Source: Aureispira sp. CCB-E (GTDB lineage: Bacteria; Bacteroidota; Bacteroidia; Chitinophagales; Saprospiraceae). Taken from it: a stretch of DNA of 64,000 nt. Positions within the stretch are counted from its first letter, which is position 1; each line of letters opens with the position of its first letter. The notes beneath the pieces were generated by a model that saw only the letters and a list, made by a program, of their open reading frames with translations, did no database searches and was not told the origin of the DNA. Where the stretch lies: positions 372,001 through 436,000 of the forward strand of contig NZ_CP133671.1 of NCBI RefSeq assembly GCF_031326345.1, in the 5' to 3' direction. The position numbers and the translations under genes are program-made. Of the stretch, positions 56,283 to 64,000 are shown in pieces.

Positions 56283-59200
56283 AAGGGAAATACACTCTGT
56301 TAGAAGTTCCGATAGAGGACGCGAGGCAGGTCGCGTTAGAATTTTATGGTATAGAGGGAAACTTGACGCGTCTGGAAGGTGAACTAGATTTTAATTTTAA
56401 AATTACAACAGCGAACAAGGAAAAATATATCCTAAAAATAAGTCGTCCTAATCCTGATGTCAATCAGTTGCATTTTCAACAAGAATTGCTCAAGTACGTT
56501 GCAAATAATAAAGAAGTTGCTGCTCCTCGACTTGTATTGAATGTAGATGGAGACGGAATAAGTGTGTTGTCGGATGAACAAGGGCAATTACGTATGGCTC
56601 GACTATTGACGTGGACAGAAGGACGACTGTGGTCTAGTGTCAATCCTCAAACCGATGCATTGCGCTATCAATTGGGACAAAAGGCTGGAGCACTGACAAA
56701 AGCCTTGGAAGGTTTTGAGCATCCTCAGGCTCATCGAATATTGGAATGGGATAATGCTCAAGTGGATTGGGTTTACGACTATTTAGATTTATTTGAAGGT
56801 CACCAGCGTGCATTAATGGAGCATTTTCATCAACTTATAAAAGTTCGACTACCCGCATTACAAACATTGCGCAAAGGGGTTATTCATAATGATATTAATG
56901 ATAATAACATTGTTGTTACGAATGAGGTGAAAAATCCTAGTGTAGTTGCTCTAATTGATTATGGAGATGCTATTTATACACCTATTATCAATGATTTGGG
57001 GGTAGCAGGAATGTACCTTCCAACGGGGCAACCAGATGCTTTAGCTGCGATTTTACCTTTTGTAAAAGGTTATCATGAAGCCTATCCTTTGCAAGCCAAG
57101 GAATTAGCGTTGTTGTACAGCTCAGTTGCAATGCGTTTGGTTATCAGCTTGACCAAAGCGAAGATAAATCAACAAAAAGAGCCAGACAATCCGTACCACC
57201 AGATTAGTGTAAAAGCAGGATGGAAGGTGTTGGAGCAATGGTATCAACTTAATGAGTCTTTTGCAACTTATAGTTTTAGATCGGTTTGCGGATTAACAGC
57301 ACATCCGAACGAGTTTGATTTTCTTGCTTGGGCAAAAAAGAGTACTTGGAAACTAACGACACTTTTTCCTAGTGTGTCAACGGCAAAAGTAGGACGAGTA
57401 GACTTGGGCTTGGAAAGTACTTTAATAGGACAAAAAGATGATTTTGACAATGTAGCTTGGATGAATTATCGCTTGTCAGAACTTGCTCAAGAGCAATCAA
57501 GTACAATCTTGGCAGGAGGTTATTTAGAATCGAGATTCTTGTATACGACCAATGCTTATAGAGAGGAAGGAAACAATGGATATGAATACAGAAGTATTCA
57601 TTTGGGAACAGATTTTTGGTTGCCAGCAAATACTCCTGTGCATTGTATTGCGTCAGGGGAGGTAGTTTCTGTTTATAATAATGGAAATGAAAAAGATTAT
57701 GGACCAACCATTATCATCAAGCATTTTTATGGAGGACAGAAATGCTTTTATACATTGTATGGACATTTGTCAAAGAAAAGTTTGACACAAGTCAAAGTTG
57801 GACAACAACTGGCGCAAGGTACATTAATCGGTTGGCTAGGAACAGAAAAAGAGAATGGTGGCTGGACACCTCATTTGCATTTCCAAGTAATGCTAGACTT
57901 GTTAGGAAACAAGTTTGACTTTCCTGGTGTTGCTCGTCCATCCCAAATTGATGTATGGAAGTCCATCTGCCCTAATGCCAATTGCTTTTTTGATGTGCCA
58001 GAATTAGAACCTATTTTAGTAAAAACAAATGAAGAACTAATTCAATATCGAAAGGCACATTTAGGAAAAGGGCTCAGTCTGCAATATAAAATTCCTATCA
58101 AAATGGTGCGGGGAGATGGTGCATATCTCTTGGATCAGTATGGTCAAAAGTACTTGGATACTGTAAATAATGTAGCACATGTTGGACACGAACATCCTAT
58201 GGTTGTTAAGGCAGGACAAAACCAAATGGCGATTTTGAACACCAATTCTCGCTACTTAAATGAGCGAATCAATGCTTTTGCCGCGGAGTTGTTAAAGACC
58301 CTTCCTAAAGAACTTTCGGTTGTACACTTTGTCAATTCAGGAAGTGAAGCCAATGAATTGGCTCTACGAATACTTAAAACGGCTACGGGGGAAAAAGACA
58401 TTATTGCCTCGGAGGTTGGTTATCACGGAAATACCAATGCCTGTATTGATATTAGTTCTTATAAATTTGATGGCAAAGGAGGGAGTGGAGTCCCTGAGCA
58501 TACGCACATATTTCCGCTTCCAGACGCTTTTCGAGGAAAATACAGAGGTAATGATGCTGGTGTACATTATGCTCAAGAGGTAGAAAAGCAAATTGCCAAA
58601 GTGCAGGCTAAAAATAGAAATATTGCAGGGCTAATTATCGAACCAATTATTAGTTGTGGTGGGCAAGTAGTTTTACCAACGGGATTTCTTAAGGCTGCTT
58701 ATGCTGCTGTTCGAAAAGCAGGAGGCTATTGCATATCTGATGAAGTTCAGGTAGGATGTGGAAGGGTTGGAAAAGCATTCTGGGGATTTCAATTGCATGA
58801 TGTAGTACCAGATATTGTAACAATAGGCAAGCCCTTAGGCAATGGTCACCCTCTGGCAGCAGTCGTTTGTACGCGCCAATTAGCTGATAAATTTGCCAAC
58901 GGGATGGAGTATTTTAATACTTTTGGAGGGAACCCTGTTTCTTGCGCGATTGGTTTGGAGGTGTTGCGGACGGTAAAACGAGAAGCTTTGCAAGAAAATG
59001 CCTTTACTGTTGGGCAATACTTGAAAGATGCTTTGCGAAAGTTAGCGCTTCAATATCCCATTATAGGAGATGTTCGAGGAGAAGGATTATTTTTAGGGTT
59101 TGAATTGGTCGATCAAGAACTGACCCCCTTGTCTCAAAAAGCAGATTACCTCGCAAATAGAATGAAAGAGCATAAAATCTTAATGAGTGTAGACGGTCCT

Positions 59201-59311
59201 CAAAACAATGTTCTAAAAATCAAACCCCCAATGGTCTTTGGTATAGAACATGCGAAGGAATTAATCAAACGGCTAGAAAAAATATTTCAAGAAGATTTTA
59301 TGGTAGCATAA
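56279..59311 (+). CDS. Three-domain fusion: APH-type kinase, M23 domain, class III aminotransferase
   Basis: 1,010 residues. Residues 1-330 are an aminoglycoside-phosphotransferase/choline-kinase fold with HNDINDNN (Asp205) and LIDYGDA. Residues 425-560 form a LytM/M23 domain with all four zinc residues: His441, Asp445, His532 and His534. Residues 580-1010 are a class III PLP aminotransferase with VNSGSEAN, SDEVQVGCGR and Lys851 in TIGKPLGNG. It resembles AGXT2L-type amino-phospho-lyases joined to their kinase. No signal peptide is seen, so the M23 domain would be cytosolic and may only bind ligand. Its start overlaps the aldose epimerase stop by four bases. Confidence 0.93.
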   Translation: MKGKYTLLEVPIEDARQVALEFYGIEGNLTRLEGELDFNFKITTANKEKYILKISRPNPDVNQLHFQQELLKYVANNKEVAAPRLVLNVDGDGISVLSDEQGQLRMARLLTWTEGRLWSSVNPQTDALRYQLGQKAGALTKALEGFEHPQAHRILEWDNAQVDWVYDYLDLFEGHQRALMEHFHQLIKVRLPALQTLRKGVIHNDINDNNIVVTNEVKNPSVVALIDYGDAIYTPIINDLGVAGMYLPTGQPDALAAILPFVKGYHEAYPLQAKELALLYSSVAMRLVISLTKAKINQQKEPDNPYHQISVKAGWKVLEQWYQLNESFATYSFRSVCGLTAHPNEFDFLAWAKKSTWKLTTLFPSVSTAKVGRVDLGLESTLIGQKDDFDNVAWMNYRLSELAQEQSSTILAGGYLESRFLYTTNAYREEGNNGYEYRSIHLGTDFWLPANTPVHCIASGEVVSVYNNGNEKDYGPTIIIKHFYGGQKCFYTLYGHLSKKSLTQVKVGQQLAQGTLIGWLGTEKENGGWTPHLHFQVMLDLLGNKFDFPGVARPSQIDVWKSICPNANCFFDVPELEPILVKTNEELIQYRKAHLGKGLSLQYKIPIKMVRGDGAYLLDQYGQKYLDTVNNVAHVGHEHPMVVKAGQNQMAILNTNSRYLNERINAFAAELLKTLPKELSVVHFVNSGSEANELALRILKTATGEKDIIASEVGYHGNTNACIDISSYKFDGKGGSGVPEHTHIFPLPDAFRGKYRGNDAGVHYAQEVEKQIAKVQAKNRNIAGLIIEPIISCGGQVVLPTGFLKAAYAAVRKAGGYCISDEVQVGCGRVGKAFWGFQLHDVVPDIVTIGKPLGNGHPLAAVVCTRQLADKFANGMEYFNTFGGNPVSCAIGLEVLRTVKREALQENAFTVGQYLKDALRKLALQYPIIGDVRGEGLFLGFELVDQELTPLSQKADYLANRMKEHKILMSVDGPQNNVLKIKPPMVFGIEHAKELIKRLEKIFQEDFMVA

Positions 59312-59314
59312 AAG

Positions 59315-59348
59315 AAGAGGATTTGTTCATCATCAACAAATCCTCTTT
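59315..59348. terminator. Bidirectional terminator
   Basis: A perfect 13-bp stem AAGAGGATTTGTT / AACAAATCCTCTT around a 7-base loop, between the convergent fusion gene and mqnC. T-rich tails are present on both strands. Confidence 0.85.
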
Positions 59349-59375
59349 ATAATCTTTATAAAAATAAGCATTAAC

Positions 59376-60518
59376 CTAATCTACAATCATTGTAGTGGTA
59401 TCGAGTTGTTGTTGAATAATGTTTTTAGGCAGTTCACGATACTCATACTGTTGATTGCGCAGCTGAGGCTCAAAACCAGCCTCTTTGATCGCTTTTTGAA
59501 TGCCATCAGCAGTAAAGCGGAATGCCGCACCAGCAGCTGACACAACGTTTTCTTCTATCATAATGGAACCAAAGTCATTGGCACCTGCATGCAAACAGGC
59601 TTGAGCTACTTGTTTGCCAACTGTTAGCCAAGAAGCTTGTATATTGACAATGTTAGGCATCATAATTCGACTCATCGCAACCATGCGGATGTATTCGTCT
59701 CCAGTATAGGTACCACGCTTATTGACCAAGCGTTTCAAGATGGTATCTTCGTCCATAAATGGCCAAGAAATAAACGCCAAGAAACCTTTTGCATGTGCAG
59801 GTTTTTTATCTTGAACCTCTCTAGTCCAAACCATGTGTTCCATTCGCTCATAATTGGTTTCAATATGCCCAAACATCATAGTAGCGCTAGTGGTAATATC
59901 CAATTGATGAGCTGCTTCCATCACCTCTAACCATTCTCGACCAGAGCATTTACCGCGAGATATTCTTCGGCGTACTCGGTCGTTTAGTATTTCTGCTCCA
60001 GCGCCAGGCAAAGAGTCTAAACCAGCTTCTTTTAAAGCTTGAAGTACTTCTGTATGGCTTGCTTGTTCTAATTTTGCAATATGCGCAATTTCTGGAGGTC
60101 CTAAGGCGTGTAACTTTAGGTTGGGGTAGAGTGTTTTTAGTTCTTTAAATAAATTGGTATAAAAATCGAGCCCCAAATCAGGGTGATGCCCTCCTTGCAG
60201 TAAAAGTTGTTCACCACCATATTTAAACAACTCATCTATTTTCTGTTTGTACTCAGGAATAGTAGTCACATAAGCCTCGCCGTGCTTGGGTCTACGATAA
60301 AAGTTGCAAAATTTACAATTGGCAATACAAACATTGGTTGTATTAGAATTGCGATCAATAATCCAAGTCACTTTATTGTGCGGGACATGGTGTTGTTTTA
60401 TTTTGTTGCCAACATACATTAATTCTGCTGTTGTGGCATTTTCAAATAAAAATACTCCTTCTTCAGCTGTTAAGTATTCTAATTTTAAGGCACGTTGAAG
60501 CAAATTATCTACCTGCAT
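59376..60518 (-). CDS. mqnC: Cyclic dehypoxanthinyl futalosine synthase
   Basis: Radical SAM enzyme of the futalosine menaquinone pathway; it cyclises dehypoxanthine futalosine. 380 residues with the iron-sulfur site CIANCKFC (Cys64, Cys68, Cys71). The phrases LLQGGHHPDLGLD, LPGAGAEIL and RISRGKCSGREWLE are typical of MqnC. Its presence means menaquinone is made via futalosine, not by the classical Men route. It is monocistronic here; other mqn genes are not in the window. Confidence 0.95.
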   Translation of the reverse strand: MQVDNLLQRALKLEYLTAEEGVFLFENATTAELMYVGNKIKQHHVPHNKVTWIIDRNSNTTNVCIANCKFCNFYRRPKHGEAYVTTIPEYKQKIDELFKYGGEQLLLQGGHHPDLGLDFYTNLFKELKTLYPNLKLHALGPPEIAHIAKLEQASHTEVLQALKEAGLDSLPGAGAEILNDRVRRRISRGKCSGREWLEVMEAAHQLDITTSATMMFGHIETNYERMEHMVWTREVQDKKPAHAKGFLAFISWPFMDEDTILKRLVNKRGTYTGDEYIRMVAMSRIMMPNIVNIQASWLTVGKQVAQACLHAGANDFGSIMIEENVVSAAGAAFRFTADGIQKAIKEAGFEPQLRNQQYEYRELPKNIIQQQLDTTTMIVD

Positions 60519-60851
60519 AATTGTCTTTTGACTGTTAGAGTATGGCTTTTTGTTAAAAAAGTAACGAATGATTAATAAAATATAACATACTCTTATTCTA
60601 AAATAAAGTTCTTTACATTGAGTATTGTCGTTTGCTTTCCAACAGAATGAAAAGCAGTAGACAATGATCAGTGAGTCTATAACATTAGAAAGAATGTGTA
60701 AGTTTGCTTAAACTTTCATTTTTTTCTGAATCTTTTGAATAAAGATATTGTTTTTCTAAACAATACTCGATAGATTTTCCGTTTTTCCACCTAAAAAAGC
60801 AAGAAGAAAGCTATTCAGAGGCTTTTAAGGCAATTAATGGCAAAAAAAGAA
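60519..60851. other. Intergenic between divergent mqnC and the methyltransferase
   Basis: AT-rich. Other than the methyltransferase -7 box that follows, nothing was recognised. Confidence 0.4.
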
Positions 60852-60859
60852 TACTTTTG
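60852..60859 (+). promoter_or_regulatory. Minus-7 box of the RNA methyltransferase gene
   Basis: TACTTTTG matches TAnnTTTG, 18 bases before the start codon; no clear TTG lies at the right distance upstream. The leader would be about a dozen bases. Confidence 0.45.
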
Positions 60860-60877
60860 TAGCAAAATTAGAATCGT

Positions 60878-62032
60878 ATGACAAATGAATATATAGCCAA
60901 AACCTTTTTGGGTTTGGAAGGTGTTTTGGAAAAAGAATTGCAAGATTTGGGGGCTAAACGTACTAAAAAACTATCTAGAGCCGTTGCTTTTGATGCCGAT
61001 ACAGCACTATTATATAAAGCTAACTTGCACTTGAGAACTGCTTTGAGAATTCTACATCCATTAGATACAGAGACTGTGAAAAATCAAAATCAGTTGTATA
61101 ACTTTGCTCATAGTATCAATTGGTTGCGGTGGTTTACCCCAAAACAGACCTTTGCCGTTAGAGCAAAAACGATTAAAGCACCAGCGTTTAATAATTCTAC
61201 TTTTGTTGCTTTAAAAGTGAAAGATGCTATTGTGGATCAATTTAGACGTTTGGGAGGGGCACGTCCTTCTATTGATAAGAATACCCCAGATATTCTGATT
61301 GATGTGATTGTTTTTAACGATAAATGTACAATTTCCATTGATAGCTCAGGGGAGTCATTACATCGTCGAGGTTATCGAGAAAGCGGTCATCGTGCTCCTT
61401 TAAATGAAGTACTAGCAGCAGGAATGGTTTTATTATCAGGCTGGGATATTAATACACCTTTAATCGATCCTTTTTGTGGTTCTGGAACAATTTTGACCGA
61501 AGCAGCTACCTATGCTTATAATATAGCTCCCAATATCAAACGGGAAAAATTTGGCTTTTCTGCTTGGAAAAATTTCGATGCTAAATTGTGGGAACAGGTT
61601 TGGTTAGAAGCCAAAGTAGCCAAACGAGATTTTGAAGGAACGATTATTGGATCGGATATTTCGCCTAAAATTATTCAACATGCTAGAGAACACGTAGTTG
61701 CAGCAGGAGTAGATGACTGCATTCGATTGTCCTCTAAAGATTTTACAGAACGACGCATTCCTAAAGGTCCGGGAACAATTATTGCCAACCCTCCTTATGG
61801 AGAACGACTAACTTTTGCAGATGTGGAAGCATTATACCAAGCAATTGGAGATAAACTAAAGACAGATTGTGCAGGATATAATGCTTGGTTAATTAGTTCG
61901 GTCAAAAATTTTAATCGCTTTATTGGCTTAAGACCTTCTAAGAAAATACAGTTATTTAATGGGGGGCTAGAATGTCAATATATGAAATTTGAAATGTACC
62001 AAGGATCTAGACGTACCGATAAGCAAAAATAG
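60878..62032 (+). CDS. THUMP-domain rRNA/tRNA guanine methyltransferase, RlmL-like
   Basis: 384 residues. An N-terminal ferredoxin-like/THUMP part (about 1-160, FLGLEGVLEKELQDLGA) is followed by a class I SAM methyltransferase domain. IDPFCGSGTILTEAA is the SAM loop and ANPPYGERL the catalytic NPPY motif of base N-methyltransferases. The length equals the N-terminal half of E. coli RlmL (23S rRNA m2G2445); the second RlmK half is absent, as usual outside the gamma-proteobacteria. Confidence 0.92.
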   Translation: MTNEYIAKTFLGLEGVLEKELQDLGAKRTKKLSRAVAFDADTALLYKANLHLRTALRILHPLDTETVKNQNQLYNFAHSINWLRWFTPKQTFAVRAKTIKAPAFNNSTFVALKVKDAIVDQFRRLGGARPSIDKNTPDILIDVIVFNDKCTISIDSSGESLHRRGYRESGHRAPLNEVLAAGMVLLSGWDINTPLIDPFCGSGTILTEAATYAYNIAPNIKREKFGFSAWKNFDAKLWEQVWLEAKVAKRDFEGTIIGSDISPKIIQHAREHVVAAGVDDCIRLSSKDFTERRIPKGPGTIIANPPYGERLTFADVEALYQAIGDKLKTDCAGYNAWLISSVKNFNRFIGLRPSKKIQLFNGGLECQYMKFEMYQGSRRTDKQK

Positions 62033-62079
62033 GTTATCGCTCTTATAAAGATAACGATTTTTAAGAGCTTAAACTGCTG

Positions 62080-62136
62080 AAAACAGGATTATATGAAAAA
62101 AGTACACTTTTTTCATATAATCCTGTTTTGTTTTTT
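62080..62136 (+). terminator. Unusually long perfect terminator hairpin
   Basis: A perfect 23-bp stem (62080-62102 with 62107-62129) closes on a TACA loop and is followed by a T-run, after the methyltransferase gene. Confidence 0.9.
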
Positions 62137-62250
62137 AATGGGTTGATTATTAGTTGTTTGTGTTGTTGTTTTGGGTGTCTTTTAGTAAAGCACATTTTGA
62201 TAAAATGCATCAAGTGTCTGCTAGACGACACCTCTCTTTATTTGGATCGC

Positions 62251-62427
62251 CTATATTTGTTATAACAAAAGAGCAAAAGATTACAATATATGTAATTCAA
62301 GATATCAAAGATTAAGACAAGGGTTTAGGTCTTATTTTATTTGGAAGTGGCAACATTTGTTGTTGTTTTCAATGTGTGTCCTTGCCTTTCGGGTTGACGG
62401 GGGTCTGACTCGAAAGGCCTTTTTTTT
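62251..62427 (+). ncRNA. Possible small RNA ending in an orphan terminator
   Basis: A hairpin GCCTTTCG (62384-62391) / CGAAAGGC (62411-62418) is followed by eight T residues at 62420-62427, but no gene precedes it. A TATATTTG -7 box at 62251-62258 would start a transcript of about 160 bases. No known RNA family (6S, SRP, tmRNA, RNase P) was recognised, so this is tentative. A 36-codon frame at 62205-62315 is an alternative reason for the terminator. The rest of the 62033-62658 gap holds nothing else. Confidence 0.3.
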
Positions 62428-62658
62428 GAAAAAATGTCTAATAGTTTAAAAGTTATTCCAGCTAGCTGCTAGTTATTACTTAAGTAGGTTTTCTTCATAG
62501 AAAACAATACATCTCTACTTTTTTATGTCCTATTTTTATTGAGGTTGACTTTTAGGCTATGTTTAATGACGTAAGCAATGCATATCGAACGGATTGAAAT
62601 ATAGAAGAAGATAGGTAGCTTACACAATGTCTATTAGTAATATTAAAATATGTTGAAG

Positions 62659-64000
62659 ATGAAACAATTATTAGCATTAATCATAGTTGCTTGTTGTGCA
62701 ATGAATGGTGCATATGGGCAAGATTTAAATGGTTTTTTTAAAGATGCAGATGCTTTTTTTGCCAAAAATGTTAGCCAAAATAAAATAAAGTATGGTGCAA
62801 TTAAGCAGAATCCAGATGAATTAACTGCTTTGACTAACTTCATTGCTTCGGCAGATGTTTCAGCATATTCTGATAAGGAACTAGAAGCTTTTTATATTAA
62901 TAGTTATAATTTATTGGTCATTAAGACGGTTGTTGATCATTATCCAATTGCTCAACCCTTAGACGTCCCAGGTTTTTTTGATGGAATTAAACAAAAAGTA
63001 GCTGGAAAAAAGATGACTTTGAATAATTTCGAACAAAAAGAATTATTACAAAGATATAAAGATCCTCGGTTACACTTTGTCCTAGTCTGTGCGGCTGTAA
63101 GTTGCCCACCTATTGCAGATTTTGCTTATATGCCCAATCAGTTAGAAGATCAATTGGAAGCACGTACCAAGTCAGCGATCAATGATGGGGTATTTATTAA
63201 AGTCGATGATTTTGCAGGAAAAGTAGAGATTTCTCAGATTTTTGATTGGTATGCCTCAGATTTTAAACCCAATGCTACTGCATTTATCAAGAAATATAAA
63301 ACAACCCCTTTGCCAAGCGATGTAAAACCTACTTACTATGCTTATGATTGGAGTTTAAACGATGCGGGAGGAGCAACAACAGGTGGTACAGGTGCTAATG
63401 CAGTCGAGAAAAAAACAGATTTTGAGCCAATTATTGCCGCGGCAACAATGCCCAAGAATACATTTGAATTAAATACGTTTCATACCCTTTATACGTCTAA
63501 TTATGGGGATAAAGAGTTTGGGAATAGAGGGTCTTATTTTTCGAGTTTATTTTTGTTCTCTTATGGTATTTCTGGACGTTTTGATATCGGATGGGACTTT
63601 ATATTCAAGTCATACCGTGCCAATGATTTGTTTAATAGTTCCCCATTCCGTGCATTAGAATTTAGAAGAGGGGTTGACAGTGTGGTCACTCCAGGAGGAA
63701 CCAAAATGCAAGCAATTTATGATTTTGGTTTGACACATTTGGGACCAAGAGTGCGTTTTTCTCCGTTCAAAAAAATAGGCTTGTCTTTTGAACAGGCGTT
63801 TTATTTTCCGATTACAGGAATACCTGCTAACAATACTGTTGATCCTGCTTTGTATTGGGTGACACAGTTTTATTACGACAAGCAGTTTAATTCTAAGTTT
63901 GGATTATTTATCGCATTAACCTTTTGGCAGCCTATCCATCCTGGACAACAATTTAAGTTTCAAGTACCTTATCTAAAAGCATTTTTTAGTTGGTACACTA
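62659..64000 (+). CDS. DUF547 protein with C-terminal barrel-like region, 3' end outside window
   Basis: The frame is open to the window end (447 codons seen). ATG 62659 starts a signal peptide ending in AYGQ; ATG 62650, three codons earlier, is an alternative. Residues 40-190 are a DUF547 domain: AFYINSYNLLVIK, then RLHFVLVCAAVSCPPI with the conserved His, Cys and CPP. After a Gly/Thr-rich linker (about 240-255) the chain turns strand-rich with Tyr and Phe (SYFSSLFLFSYGISGRFDIGW), like an outer-membrane barrel. The function of DUF547 is not established. The stop lies beyond the window. Confidence 0.85.
   Translation, partial: MKQLLALIIVACCAMNGAYGQDLNGFFKDADAFFAKNVSQNKIKYGAIKQNPDELTALTNFIASADVSAYSDKELEAFYINSYNLLVIKTVVDHYPIAQPLDVPGFFDGIKQKVAGKKMTLNNFEQKELLQRYKDPRLHFVLVCAAVSCPPIADFAYMPNQLEDQLEARTKSAINDGVFIKVDDFAGKVEISQIFDWYASDFKPNATAFIKKYKTTPLPSDVKPTYYAYDWSLNDAGGATTGGTGANAVEKKTDFEPIIAAATMPKNTFELNTFHTLYTSNYGDKEFGNRGSYFSSLFLFSYGISGRFDIGWDFIFKSYRANDLFNSSPFRALEFRRGVDSVVTPGGTKMQAIYDFGLTHLGPRVRFSPFKKIGLSFEQAFYFPITGIPANNTVDPALYWVTQFYYDKQFNSKFGLFIALTFWQPIHPGQQFKFQVPYLKAFFSWYT

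Noticed and set aside
62205-62315. A 36-codon open frame before the orphan terminator
   Set aside because: Too short to judge, with no recognisable motif or ribosome binding site; kept only as an alternative to the small-RNA idea.

Overview
The window looks like a chromosomal segment from an AT-rich member of the Bacteroidota, probably in or near the Saprospiria (Saprospira/Aureispira type). The assignment rests on several things seen together. Three large secreted proteins end in type IX secretion (T9SS) type A sorting domains. SecA is about 1,110 residues and the transketolase is split into two genes. Menaquinone is made by the futalosine route (mqnC). There is a bacterial alpha-2-macroglobulin with a partner beta-barrel. 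Several genes are preceded by Bacteroidota-type promoters (TTG, a 18-21 bp spacer, then TAnnTTTG). The genus is inference; no rRNA or tRNA gene was recognised.

Left part (1-13 kb): the 3' end of a large unknown protein, metF, two tandem paralogous barrel-like proteins, and heme A synthase (ctaA/COX15). Then comes a gene-free, very AT-rich stretch of about 1.3 kb (5952-7252) packed with DnaA boxes, seven of them perfect, which is the best candidate for the chromosomal origin of replication. To its right are an SRAP/YedK-family protein whose catalytic Cys2 and active-site His are both replaced, a two-gene transketolase, a serine hydrolase lipoprotein and an M48 metalloprotease lipoprotein.

Middle part (13-32 kb): a TPR protein, an M1-type metallopeptidase with a C-terminal barrel-like region, and a homoserine dehydrogenase controlled by a clear SAM-I riboswitch with its own terminator. 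These are followed by an ABC exporter pair, an Asp-box/BNR-repeat T9SS protein, and the alpha-2-macroglobulin (thioester motif present) with its outer-membrane barrel partner.

Right part (32-64 kb): TonB, an unknown helical protein, a heparinase II/III-like T9SS protein, secA, and a mostly minus-strand housekeeping run (thioesterase, peroxiredoxin, ferredoxin, SpoU methyltransferase). Next come a giant leucine-rich-repeat T9SS protein, MeaB, a secreted JAMM/MPN-like protein, a diacylglycerol-kinase-like protein and an SDR. An aldose epimerase overlaps a three-domain kinase / M23 / class III aminotransferase fusion. The window closes with mqnC, an RlmL-like methyltransferase and a truncated DUF547-plus-barrel protein.

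Metabolic links: MetF and the SAM-controlled homoserine dehydrogenase both feed methionine synthesis. TonB, SecA and the T9SS substrates form one envelope/secretion theme. Intergenic regions are rich in long inverted repeats. Some are clear intrinsic terminators; others (42510-42611, 43573-43847, 49876-49957) look like small mobile or structured elements. No IS transposase, phage gene or CRISPR array was found.
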